A model generated the notes under the pieces. It searched no databases, was not told the DNA's origin, and worked only from the letters and a program-made list of their open reading frames with translations. From assembly GCF_008831285.2 (NCBI RefSeq), contig NC_045138.2:14954571-15018570 (forward strand): 64,000 nucleotides of DNA, given 5' to 3'. The position numbers and the translations under genes were made by a program. Below are positions 38,306 through 49,520 of the stretch, piece after piece. How positions within the stretch are numbered: the first letter of the stretch is position 1; each line of letters starts with the position of its first letter. Origin of the DNA: Nymphaea colorata. Taxonomy: Eukaryota > Streptophyta > Magnoliopsida > Nymphaeales > Nymphaeaceae.

Positions 38306-40094
38306 TCTTTCAAATGGATCCCGCGATTGATCATCTCAGCTTTCGAGGGTTAGATAAGTGTCACGGTTTGATGGAGACGATGGCTGAAACGGTCTAAATG
38401 CCACATGTTCTAGTTCTTCCATTACTCATACTCCCGGAGGTGAAAGGCTAGTCTCTAGAGTTTGTTTATCAGGAAAGGCTATACGAGAGGTTAGGTGGGT
38501 GTAGAGAATCATTCCATTTAGAGAAAAGATATCGAAATCAGGAGAAACCATGACCAACCCATTTGGAACCCTAAATTCATTATCTTTTCCTTGTTAACCA
38601 TTTTTGTTATTGATAATTAAACTGGTCGGCATGCACCAGAAGCTTGGATGAATAGAATAAAGATGTCATGACTCAGTTTCAAATGCTTCCAAAAGAATGG
38701 CCCCCTTTTGCTTGCTTTTCGTTTTTTCTTTTTTTATTTAACAGAACAAGATGCCTAAGCATGTTCTTATTTATGAAACTACATGGTTAGAATCATACCT
38801 CTCTTTCATGAGTTTGACAGGTAACTATGACCCTTTAATTTCTACCACAACATGGGGACCTTGTTTATCATAATCTGAATTAACATTAGCCAGGTGTTCA
38901 GATTTTGCTGTGGCATCGGCTGGCATATGGTTCTCGAAGGTGGCACGGACTGACAATTCTTCGACACTCGAGACGATAACGTCGATTCGGCTCAAAACCT
39001 CTATGAGTATAAAGGCCACAGTTGCAAGAGGGAGTAGGTCCATTAGAGCTGGGCCTGTAACAGTGTCTCCATGTGCAGTATGAAAATTGGGATGAGCTTG
39101 AGGCAGCGACTTGAGGGCCGTATACAGTTCCATGGCGGCATCATTGGCAGAGTCGATCAGGGGCTCAATGGAGGACGGTCTGTTCATGCTGTCTATGTCC
39201 ATTGAGAGCTGCTTCAAGACCATTGATGACAATGAGCTTACCTTTAAGCGTGGCACCTTTAGTTGTTGGCGAAGAGCTTTGGGTGCCTACATATGGAGAA
39301 AAACACTCATCCTGCCTATTTTCTGTTCTTATTGTTACTGCATGTCACTTTAAAGAATATGCAGCAACAGGCACATGCCTCTCCCTCTCTCTTACACACA
39401 TGGGACTGGTTTAGTTTATTACAAATTTCAAAAGCGGAGATGACAGAGAGAGACTTTACTTTGTGTTCTGACTTGGTTGCTGCATTGAGTGCTTCAACAC
39501 AGTAAGCACAAGCCCGAGTGGCTGCACTGACCTTCAGGGATTGCTTCCATGGATGAAGAAACCCAAACCGCCCATGTGCAGGTTCCCATCGAGCAAGGTT
39601 TGCCTTGAAAAAACATGGGCATTCTTTAGTTAGGTAAAGGGTTCATTCACTACATAGAAAAAGCTCAAATAAATAGAAATCATGCATTTCTCACCTAATC
39701 AGCCACACCTGCATGTATAGTTAGCGGGCAACATACACTTGCATACACACGCACACATATTGGCACACACAACAGAGAGATGTATCTATGGGTGCTCGTT
39801 CTGTGATGGTGTTGTACCATTGATTTAGTGATCTGTGATGAATTTTGAAATTGGAAAGAAACTACTTATAGATGCAGGATGAGTAATGGGTAACTTCCAC
39901 AGGAAAGCTAAACATTTTATATTGATGTATTTGGTTTCTCACCATCAATTCCTCTTTAGCCTTCGGATCAAGCACCGCTCTGTATCCTTGAAGACCAGAA
40001 GTATCCATAGTTTTGAGTTCGTCCCCTTTTTCCTCTTCATTAAAGTACTCCTCGACACAACCTGAAATTCCACATTTCATACTTCATAGCCTCA

Positions 40095-40212
40095 CAAGCC
40101 TTCGATTGAAAATTGATTATAAAGTAGAGATAAAGATGAAAAAGTTAGTTCAGGTCTTCGATTGAAAATTGATTATAAAGTAGAGATAAAGATGAAAAAG
40201 TAAGTTCAGGCC
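40095..40212. repeat. 58-bp tandem duplication in ALMT copy 2
   Basis: The unit TCTTCGATTGAAAATTGATT to GTTCAGG occurs twice in direct succession. It is single at the equivalent position in copy 1 (about 17254-17310), so it arose after the segmental duplication. Confidence 0.9.
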
Positions 40213-40702
40213 TAAAGGTTTCTCGGTTTATAGTTTCTCCACCTGTCTGGGGCATAAATTTCAAATTTTTGAATCGAAAAACTTCCAGATTTTTTATCGT
40301 CCCAAATTGGCCTAACATGCCTGCCCAAGAAAGATGCTCAGATTTTGGCCACAGGAAAATCATAATATAGATTTTATATTTTTAGTTGGTATGCATGGTG
40401 ATTATATATCTCAATGCTTACGTTCTAAGACTCCATATATAACTCTTGGAATCTGCATACTAAGAAAATATGGCCACCACCATCAGACACTTGGTTAATA
40501 CAATTAGACAACTAACCAAAGTTGCCGTAGGTAAAGCAGTATCTCAGGAAGATGGATGAGAGCTACAATTTTGAGTTCACAACTTTCATTCTCAATCTTT
40601 CTTTATGATACATTTCTTGCACTATCTACTTAAATCGTGTACCGAAAAATGTTTTCATCATTCTTTATACATGTTTTATTTTTCTGCCTTTTCGTGTGTG
40701 TG

Positions 40703-40710
<8 letters not shown>

Positions 40711-40772
<62 letters not shown>
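40711..40772. repeat. TA microsatellite
   Basis: About 30 TA units after a short TG/CG run, at the position matching 17826-17876 of copy 1. The MITE at 40777 inserted at its right edge. Confidence 0.92.
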
Positions 40773-40775
<3 letters not shown>

Positions 40776-40776
40776 G

Positions 40777-40971
40777 CAGGGGCGGAGGGAGGGGGGGCCG
40801 CCTGGGCCTTGGCCCGGGTGAGCGCATGATTTTTTTTTTTAATATTGAAAAAATCAAATTTTTTTAGTTTGGCCTAACCTGTCGCTCTTCTTCACCCGAC
40901 CTATCGCTCTTCTTTGCCAGACCTGCGAACTGTTTGACCTGTCCTTGAAAAAAATCTTGGATCCGCCCTTG
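40777..40971. mobile_element. 195-bp hAT-type MITE with target-site duplication
   Basis: The left terminus CAGGGGCGGA and right terminus ATCCGCCCTTG form imperfect terminal inverted repeats. The element is flanked by 8-bp near-identical sequences (TATACAGG at 40769-40776 and TATATAGG at 40972-40979), which is the hAT-superfamily target size. Copy 1 of block B has an uninterrupted TATATAGGTATG at the same place, an empty site. The interior is GC-rich at the left (GGCCGCCTGGGCCTTGGCCC), then AT-rich. It has no coding capacity, so it depends on an autonomous element elsewhere. Confidence 0.85.
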
Positions 40972-42805
40972 TATATAGGTATGTATTTGTTAGAAAGAAT
41001 ACATAGAGTAAGATAAGTTACTGATGCATGAGCCATTTTGTGAAGAGTGAATGGTCAAGTTGAAAACTTGGAGGACAAAAAGTCTCACGGGGCAAAAAAT
41101 GAGTCTAAGCCCAAGCAATTCTCCTCATTGATTGATTGATTGGCCTGGTTGGCGCAAGACTGGAATCAAATGAAATGGAATGAGTTTGCCAAACAAGTAA
41201 GAGAAAAAAAAGGGGGAACTTAACCCAAAGGAGGAGAAAATACGGACCTTCCAAAGAATCAGCAAGTGTCTGCAAGTTGACATTGAGTTGTGCAGATCTC
41301 CTCCTGCCCACGCAGGACATATCACTATAGACACAATCAAACACAAAGAGCCACCAACCACTACAGTGGAGACAAGTTCCCACGCCAACTTGAATAGTTT
41401 CTCCTCTCGAGACCAGGCTCAATGTCAGAATGAAGATCAAGGCTCCATAGTCATATTTGACTTTAATTTCTGGAAAGAATCTTGAAGTAGACGCTGAAGC
41501 TGCACTCAGTCGGGTTGATATGTTCAATATTCAAACAAACAGGTCAAGAGCAAAGAAAATGTAAAGAAATTCAGAAGACCAAGTTTGTGATTTCTGCTAA
41601 CTTTTCGTTCTGATTACCAAGTAAGAAGATGGAGGCACCAAGGATTATGGGTTCATCTTTTTCCCAGCAAGGCTGGCTATGTAATGGACTCCAAGACCCA
41701 GTGATCCAGCAACTAGAGTTCCAAATGCTCTGCTAAGACCTTTGCTTAAAGTTCCACCTTAGCCATTAAAAGAAGCTAGATATTAGCAATTTCTATAAAA
41801 AAAAATCTTAAACAATATCTAAAAGAGTTTATGTAGTTCATTATAGAAGGTGTACAGATGATCTTAAAAGAAAAATTAATAGTTCCATATTCCTAATATA
41901 TTAACGCACTCCCATTTGAGCTCATGTGAAATGCACTAAGACAAGGAGTTTTGAAGAATTATAGCATCATCAAATGTAATTTAACGCTGCAATCATTGGG
42001 TAATGCTCAAAACCTTAATAACAAAAATTGCTACATTTTACAACATCGCACACTCTTGATGTATTTTCCTTTCCGAAAAATTGAACAGATGTGTTATCCT
42101 TACAATTATAAGGACATATGTGTTAGGCCCCAAAATTCTTATCAATTCATTTTGGAAAATCCTTAAAGTTATTCTTCTAAGGGAGCATGAAATTATACCA
42201 ACCCACGTAGACAAGGCTTTAGGTGACCTTCCATTTTTACTTTATGGCAGAGCAAAGGGAATCATGTTAAAAGCCTGCGAACTTCAAAAATTTTTTTTTT
42301 TTGTTGCTGTTCTTTGAAGTTGAAATCCCCTCGTTCATTTCATTAATAAAAGAAGAAAAACACTGCCAATTTCAATCAAATCAATCTAGCTTAATTTCAA
42401 TTTTGTTAACCATATTTTAAACAAAAAGCGTAGCCCATATATAAAAAAAACCGAGAAATTTAAAACTGATTTTTAAGATCAGAAACAAAATCATTAAAAG
42501 CTCTTATACTGTTAAACTAGACAACTACTACTACTTATTGACAGAGTTAATATCTGTTGTTGTTGCGCCAAATTAATGATCAAAGAATTACAAGTATATA
42601 TCTTAGCTACAAAAGCGAACCATTATGCAAGCAATTAAAGGTAATAAGAAAACAAGCAGTAGGGACTCGCTTACCAACAATATATTAAAAAACGACAGCT
42701 ACTGTTATGACAGCCCACATGGCATTTCCTTCCATGCCTTCATAGAGAGGCCTCATGAAATAGAAGATCGTGACAATGGTGAGTGCGCACCTTGAAGGCA
42801 TGACA

Positions 42806-45800
42806 TATTGTTCGCATCATCAAAATTTTTGGTATTTTGGTTTTTGAAATACTCGAAAAAAATGAGTTTTGTTTTGAAAATGAAAGATAAAGGGACTCAC
42901 TTGTCGATACGAGAATCAACCGTTCATGGCGCTTTTACCTGGAGTAATCAATCCAAGGGTTAATATCTATCATTGATGCATTTCATTTTTGCTTAAACAT
43001 CTTTTCATTTTATATGCGGTGTAGTGATTGAGAAAATGTTGAAGATTTCACGTTTGAAGACTTTGAGAAGTTCTTTGTAAATATTAAGAAAATTTTGGAG
43101 GTCTATTTTTGAAGTTGCTTTAGTGTTCTCTTAAGACTTTAAGTAGGTTTGAGATTTTGTTCTAATTCGGTTACCACTTAGTTAGAGTTTTATCTTCTCT
43201 TCCTTAAGTTCTTTGGAGTGGTGCTTGTGATCATCAATGATGTTAAGTAAGTGTAATGCATGAATGCATTAATCGTAGGTGATTAAAACATTCCTACCAC
43301 AACATTCGTCTAAAATGCATTCATACCATATCATACCTTTAAGTTTTTTGTTTTGATTGAGGTTGTGGACCATCAAGCCATGAATTCAATGTTGAGACAT
43401 TACTTGCGTTTTGGTCTTAGTGAAGTCGTTAAATGAAAATAATATTGAAAGAAAAATATGTTCAAAGGAATGAACGATAGAGTCCTAATCAAAAGAGAAA
43501 GATGGAGAAAAAAAAAGAGAAAAATATTTTGAAGATCAATAAATTAGAGATTTTAAGGTGAGGAAGAGGTACATACTTTTGTATGCATACATGTATATAT
43601 GAATATGTGTATATATGTGTACACATAATGCGATCACCTTGCGTGATTGCAAAATGCGATCGCGCAAGTGCGTATCGCGCGGTGCAAAAAAAATCTTTTT
43701 ATTTTTTAAATTAAATGAAATTCCATAAAATATATAAAAAATGTTATTTATATAGAAAGCATAATATATTTTTTATTTAAAATGTAAAAAAGGTTTTTCA
43801 AGTAAAAACATAAAAATTCACTTTTTTTGTTTAATTTATCTAAAAGGCATATAAAATATTTTTTTTTGGTTATAAAAGGTTGGTTGACTCCATTTTAAGC
43901 GACTCCGAACTCGCTCCAAATCCGATTTTGGTTTAGTCGGACGTCGACTCATTCGAGCATGCAACTTGGGATCAAAAAATGTTTTCGCGTGAGAAATGAG
44001 TTCTTAAAGCAAAGGGAAGGTCCGTGCATGCGCGACGCTCAAATTTTGTCGTTTCAAACTTGATTCGAATTTTGGGTCTGAAATGCTCAATTTGGATCTG
44101 AAATTGGGTTTTGTGTTTTAATAAAAGAGCGTATTATTTAAAAAAAATTGAGGGTGATTACAGATGTCCCTCTTTGTTACGTGCTAGCCGTGCTTAGTGA
44201 CAAAGATAAGCGCATCAAATTTTTCAAACAAAATATGTGCAAAGTGATGTCTCAGGTTACTCCCCCTCACTTCAATTGGTTGTTTGAGCTTGAATTGCAA
44301 GTTTAACCCCTTACATGCATGAGTTTGTCAATATTGAATTCAGGTTTAACCCTTTGAAATGAGTTGCCTTGGCTAGCATTGTAGGTTTGACCCCTTACCT
44401 ACGTGGGTTGCCTTCATATTGCAGGTTTACCTATTACCTGCATGGGTGGGTTGCTTCGAAAAGCCCTTGGCCAAACGGCCAAGTTGCGCTTGCTCCATAA
44501 GGTTTTTTTGTCTAATGACAAGGTTAAACAAGACTATATTCAAGCAATGAAACAACATGAAAATGAAATATTACTTCACATTCTCATGCTCTCAATGCCC
44601 TTAACAATAGTTTTTTGACTTTAAAATAGAGATTTTAGGCTATCTTATATGAATGAAGAAATGAATAAGGGAGAAAATGAAGAAACCAAAATAATGCTAT
44701 ATTCAATAAAAGAGAGAATATAATTCAATCATGAAATGAGCTTATCTTTCTACGATCCCGGTGCACTCTTGTATAGCTTCTTCACTCAAGAATAGAGATT
44801 TGAAGACTATAGCCATAGAGAGAGGAAGAAGGAAAAAAAAAAAAAAGGAAAAAAGTGGAATGAGATTTGGGTTACATACTTCTAAATGAGAAAGGCTTAG
44901 AGGAAATGAGCACCTTAGCTTTGATTGATCCTAGGTCTCATTGAGTGAAGCTCTATGATGATGACAACGTAGCCTTCAAGAGATCTTCGTGCTAGTTATT
45001 ACTCAAGACGGAGGAAAATAGGGGTATTTATAGAGAGTTTTAGAGCCAAAACTCAAAATTTGAATTTTTTTTTAATTTCACAATATTTTTATCCGAATTT
45101 CAAAAAATTTTGAATTATTTTCAAAAAATAGGTTTTGACTAAATGGGATAGGCCATTAGCCCTGCAAACACCCTTTTGAGGTGTGGGCAGGGCTATTGCG
45201 GTTTTCGCAAGAAAAGAGGAGGGGCTTGCACTGTTGCAGGCCCCGGTCGGGCGCTGTCGTGCGCCAGGCGCAACAGCGCACCGTAGCATCGCTGGCAATC
45301 GCGTAATGCAATCGCCCTGCGCGATTGCATGTCGTGCGGAGAAAAAAAATCTTTTTATTTTTTTTAAGTTAAATGAAATTCAATAAAATATATATAAAAA
45401 TTATTTATATAGGAAGCATAATATATTTTTTTATTTAAATTGTAAAAAAGGTTTTTCAAGTAAAAACATAAAAATTCATTTTTTTGTTTAATTTATCTAA
45501 AAGGCATATAAAACAATTTCTTTTTAGTTATAAAAGGGTGGTCGACTCCATTTTGAGCGACTCAGAACTCACTCTAAATCCGATTTTGGTTTAGTCGGTT
45601 GTCAACTTGTTCGAGCGTGAGACTTGGGTTTAGAAATTGACGTGAGAAATGACTTCTTAAAGTGAAGGGAAGGTCCGTGCACACGCGACACTCAAATTTT
45701 GTCGTTTCCAACTTGATTCGAATTTTAGGTCTGAAATGCTCATCTGAACTTGTGTTTTGTGTTTTGATAAAAAAGCGTATTATTTAGAAATATTTGGGGA
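42806..45800. mobile_element. 2,995-bp insertion with ~0.5-kb internal direct repeats (LTR-like, non-autonomous)
   Basis: ALMT exon 1 is interrupted after GGCATGACA (42805) and resumes at CACCTTCTCCC (45801); copy 1 defines the empty site. Inside, about 43625-44150 and about 45300-45790 are direct repeats sharing AAATCTTTTTATTTTTTAA, GGTTTTTCAAGTAAAAACAT, GACTCCATTTTGAGCGACTC and AAGGTCCGTGCA. Between them, about 1.15 kb lacks any open frame for Gag or Pol. A TATA-like GGGGTATTTATAGAGAG sits near 45024. I infer a non-autonomous or internally deleted LTR-type element. The outermost ends do not show clear TG...CA or a target duplication, and insertion came with about 33 bp lost, so the borders may be rearranged. 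Confidence 0.6.
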
Positions 45801-47328
45801 CACCTTCTCCCATACAGTCTTCATACTTGTGCTTACTGTCGTTTTTGTGCTTGCAGCACCTCGAAAGATGCATGCAAAGATTCCATCCTTTTGTTCCCCT
45901 CCAACGCCCTTCAATGGAAATATTTCATTCGTTTGCACACATCAAACCATGGCTCTCTCGCTTGCTCTCTCTCTAAAGGTTGTTTGGTTATCACCTAGGT
46001 GTCAAAGTGATATATGAGAATGATATGCTTTTGGCTTGTGTTCTTATGCACCGTACGGCTTCAAAACTGGTGTTTGCAGAAATTGAAGTCCCTTTAAGTG
46101 GGGATGACTCATCCAAAGTTTTTTGAACGAGGAACTTTTTCCAGTACTTCCCACGGTCCATCTAGGCCCTTCGTTTCCCAATTCTTCTGGTTCCTTCTGC
46201 TTTATGAATTTCTAGCTAGCTTTGTTGTTAATTCGGGAGCTGTATTGTTCTTCAAATATTACAGATACCAACCTGCATTTCTACTATTAAATCAGCTTGA
46301 GTCTGCCATTTTCAGATATATATTCTTCTTTTCTTGGCTTATTGCAGCAAGAAACTGAATACTGTACACCAAACTGATGATAAAATACAAGGATTGATTG
46401 AGAAATACATTCAGTTTTAAGTGTAGAAAAAGTACCCAGCTTTGACGGATTGTATCATATATCCAAGCAAAATTGTTTCTCAAACGTTACTGACCTTAAC
46501 TCAGCTGGAGAATTTGTAAAGGATGCTGCTGCATATGGATCTTGCGACCTAAACTTTTTCATATTTAACTGCAAGCAGGAATAGTCGATTCAAAAACATG
46601 GAAAGTCAATTTTATGATCCAAAACCAACGTCCAATTAATACAACTTTAGATCCAATTATGAGAGGTGCAGGACTAATATTCAAGTGATTCATGGTCTAT
46701 GCCTTATTTATGAAGTTGGTCTATGACCAAGAAAAATTGAGTTCCCATGAAGCTATATGCTTATCAAATTCAGCAGTACCTTCCTTATCTTAAACGGCAA
46801 GGTCATCACCCTAACCAGGTTAGTCCATTTTTTGAGGAAATTTAGACAGCGCACGATACTGAAAATTGAAATAGACAGAATGACATGATCTTATAGTCAC
46901 AAAAACAAGCCATACTAAAAATGAGCCTGAAATAATTTTCTTGTTTCACCTTTGAAGATTAAAAGAAAACATAGATGCTTACATGGTTTGGGGTACTGCA
47001 AATGAGTTTGATATCAATTTTCTTGAACTTTGGACATAAAGAGAAGGCACCAAGTAGGCATTTTTTTCACATTTAGGTCACGAACATGATACCAGGATCA
47101 TGAAAAAATTTCAAGAAGTTGCTGAACGTTTAAGCAAATAACAAACCTTTTTAAAAGTTAGCAAATAGTCATTCAACTTTTAAGAGATGTTTCCAAGGAG
47201 CCGCCCGTAGGGAGAAGAAAATTATTTTTTGATATAAAATAAAATATACCTCCATAAACAACAGTTCTTTACTTGCTGACAAAAGATAGTTTTGTCTTCA
47301 AGAAAGGTGCTTTAGTCAGTCTCATATA

Positions 47329-48346
47329 GGTTTTGATGTGCACCACCACGTAAAAATGATTAGACTCAAATCACATTCAATTAAAATAAAAGATTTCAAG
47401 GACTCACATACAGAATGGTCTACACCAGTTAAGACAGTAACTCGTGGAGCTAATGGGGACTGCAACTTCACCCTCAACCAGCCTTGCAATTTTGAGTTTT
47501 ATCTTTTGCGTTTTAAACGCAAACTGACACCCATCTGCAAATGCCTAAAAGAATATACTTTTCCCTGTAATTTTTCCTCCTTTGCAAGTAGCGTTAAAAT
47601 TACGCGATATTTTTCTCTTTTGTTTTGTTTTTTTGTAAGAAAATCGTGACTTACTGGTCCACGCTCTTCTATTTATATCTTTTTCATCGCAGTTTGCGGC
47701 AACAATATTTCTGTCTACTTTGCAGCAGATCAACTTTCTTCCTTTTGAGGAAAAAATAGGACGGACGTAAACCGTCCAGTTTCTTCTTATTTAACTTAAT
47801 GTCTATCTAACTGGTGTAAGTGGAAGTCAGTAAGTGGAAGCGGACACCATAGTATTACTGACTTCCACTTAACACCAGTTAGACATTAAGTTAAATAAGA
47901 AGAAACTTGACGGTTTACGTCCGTCCTATTTTTTCCTCAAAAGGAAGAAAGTTGATCTGCTGCAAAGTAGACAGAAATATTGTTGCCGCAAACTGCGATG
48001 AAAAAGATATAAATAGAAGAGCGTGGACCAGTAAGTCACGATTTTCTTAAAAAAAAACAAAACAAAAGAGAAAAATATCGCGTAATTTTAACGCTACTTG
48101 CAAAGGAGGAAAAATTACAGGGAAAAGTATATTCTTTTAGGTATTTGCAGATGAGTGTCAGTTTGCGTTTAAAACGCAAAAGATAAAACTCAAAATTGCA
48201 AGGCTGGTTGAGGGTGAAGTTGCAGTGCCCCATTAGCTCCACGAGTTACTGTCTTAACTGGTGTAGACCATTCTGTATGTGAGTCCTTGACATCGGATGT
48301 GATTTGAGTCTAATCATTTTTATGTGGTGGTGCACATCAAACCTAA
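47329..48346. mobile_element. ~1-kb palindromic foldback element
   Basis: Two inverted arms of about 490-500 bp face each other across a ~20-bp spacer centred near 47844 (GTGGAAGCGGACACCATAGTA). The outer ends are AGGTTTTGATGTGCACCACC on the left and GTGGTGCACATCAAACCT on the right. The arms are almost identical apart from small indels, such as ~20 extra bases near 47378 on the left. Each arm holds a TATA-like motif: TATAAATAGAAGAG near 48010 on the plus strand, and its mirror near 47665 on the minus strand. Both point outward from the centre. No transposase frame is present. It may be a foldback or long-TIR MITE, or an inverted duplication at the edge of block B. Confidence 0.8.
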
Positions 48347-48450
48347 CCTCCTACTGAAAAGAGAAGACGTCCAACAAATAGCTTTCTTTTTGCCAAAAAG
48401 AAGGCTATTTCTTGGTCGTATAACCCAGCCCCAACTAAAGAGAAATCTTT

Positions 48451-48512
48451 TGATTTAATAGTAGGAATGCAGGTTGGTATCTGTAAAATTTGAAGAACAA
48501 TACAGCTCCCGG
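48451..48512 (-). repeat. Inverted 60-bp scrap of block B
   Basis: TTTAATAGTAGGAATGCAGG to ACAGCTCCCG is the reverse complement of about 46235-46295 (and of 20430-20490 in copy 1). It lies just beyond the palindrome in inverted orientation, so rearrangement near this edge involved an inversion as well as the direct duplication. Confidence 0.85.
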
Positions 48513-48952
48513 CGTCATGAGCTTTCTTATTTTGAGGCTTGTCCGACGGTTAATCTTACTCTTTTTTTTTTTCTTTTTTCTCCAACAATGGAAATGAGAA
48601 AAAGAAGATTCAAAATAGAAAAATATTTGTTGGGGCTGTGTTAATGAGGTGTGCGAACTCTGCAAAGATTCAAAATGAGAAAAAGAAGATTCAAAATAGT
48701 CGTCATTCAGACTGGTTTGTTTTGAGGCCATGACTCTAAAAATAAGAAAAGGTGTGCAAAAAGAGAGCGACTTCTTCGACGTCTTCTGTTTTCAATACCT
48801 CAACCCCAACTCCGTTTCAGAATCTTTGTTGTTGGAAAAATATAAAAGACAGAAATGCCCATTAGCTCAAACAAACGAGTATAAAATTTACTTATTTATA
48901 TATATATTGTACTTCTTGAAAAATGAGAATTTCTATAACAGTGCCTTATAAC

Positions 48953-49108
48953 CAGAAATTTCTGGTTTTGTCATTGTTTGTGGTCAAACTTAGTTTGACT
49001 TCTTGAACAAAGTTATGTGAGGATATAAAACAAGAAATTTCTGGTTTTGTCATTGTTTGTGGTCAAACTTAGTTTGACTTCTTGAACAAAGTTATGTGAG
49101 GATATAAG
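48953..49108. repeat. ~79-bp tandem duplication, two copies
   Basis: The unit AGAAATTTCTGGTTTTGTCA to GTTATGTGAGGATATAA occurs twice in succession and is almost identical. The unit itself begins with a short palindrome (AGAAATTTCT). No function is apparent. Confidence 0.9.
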
Positions 49109-49440
49109 GATGTCAATATAATTGATCTGAGTAGTATATTTGATTGAAACATATCAAAAACTAGCTAGCTTTCTACAACACAACCCATGCATCAAGCTGG
49201 CGGACCGCTAGTGTCTGCCATTGATCTGATCCATCCATTCCAAGGACTTATGTCGATTTCGGCTGAAGCATGGTGCGAACTCTCACCCACATACTCACAC
49301 TCTCTCTTTTTATTACATAAATAACATGGATTCCTCCAGCTGTGAGAGGAATCCCTCTCACACATGCAACCCAATGTCTTTTTTTTTTTTAGTTTGGGCT
49401 TTGTTAATGAGGAGGATGAGAATCCAGTGCTTTATACATA

Positions 49441-49446
49441 TATACA

Positions 49447-49516
<70 letters not shown>
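49441..49516. repeat. Compound CA/TA microsatellite
   Basis: A run of about 17 CA units passes into about 19 TA units. Confidence 0.92.

Positions 49517-49520
<4 letters not shown>

Larger units (their letters stand above)
38825..45880 (-). pseudogene. ALMT family pseudogene (second copy)
   Basis: All six exons of the ALMT gene at 15985-19919 can be found in order, but the copy is dead. Exon 1 is split by a 2,995-bp insertion (42806-45800), has a 5-bp deletion, and carries a nonsense codon at 42685-42687 (TAA where the intact gene has the Glu of VVFEYTVG). Exon 2 has a 1-bp deletion near 41660. Exon 3 has a 14-bp deletion near 41408 and a 4-bp deletion near 41278. The last exons are still open: 38825 to about 39287 and about 39947-40065 keep the family sequence, including [20 protein letters not shown]. 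Decay is therefore uneven, as expected for a young duplicate that lost function mostly at its 5' end. Confidence 0.9.
38306..47315. repeat. Segmental duplication block B, copy 2 (decayed, with insertions)
   Basis: This matches 15465 to about 21510 in the same orientation. Differences private to this copy are a 58-bp tandem duplication (about 40095-40212), a 195-bp MITE (40777-40971), a 2,995-bp insertion (42806-45800) with loss of about 33 bp of ALMT exon 1, a ~105-bp deletion near 46015, and several small frameshifts. The match ends near 47315, next to the palindromic element starting at 47329. Confidence 0.92.

Noticed and set aside
40605-40867. Open frames through the TA tract and MITE (Tyr-Ile repeats)
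   Set aside because: Reading a TA microsatellite gives alternating Tyr-Ile. The same applies at 17685-17930, 49326-49642 and 62475-63102.
43560-43700. Dense GCGATCGC-type motifs as a possible regulatory array
   Set aside because: They fall in the degenerate repeat arm of the inserted element and recur near 45290-45340. They are better explained as element sequence.
45183-45386. Open frame in the GC-rich part of the 3-kb insertion
   Set aside because: It is short, lies within the repeat arm of the element, and resembles no transposon protein.
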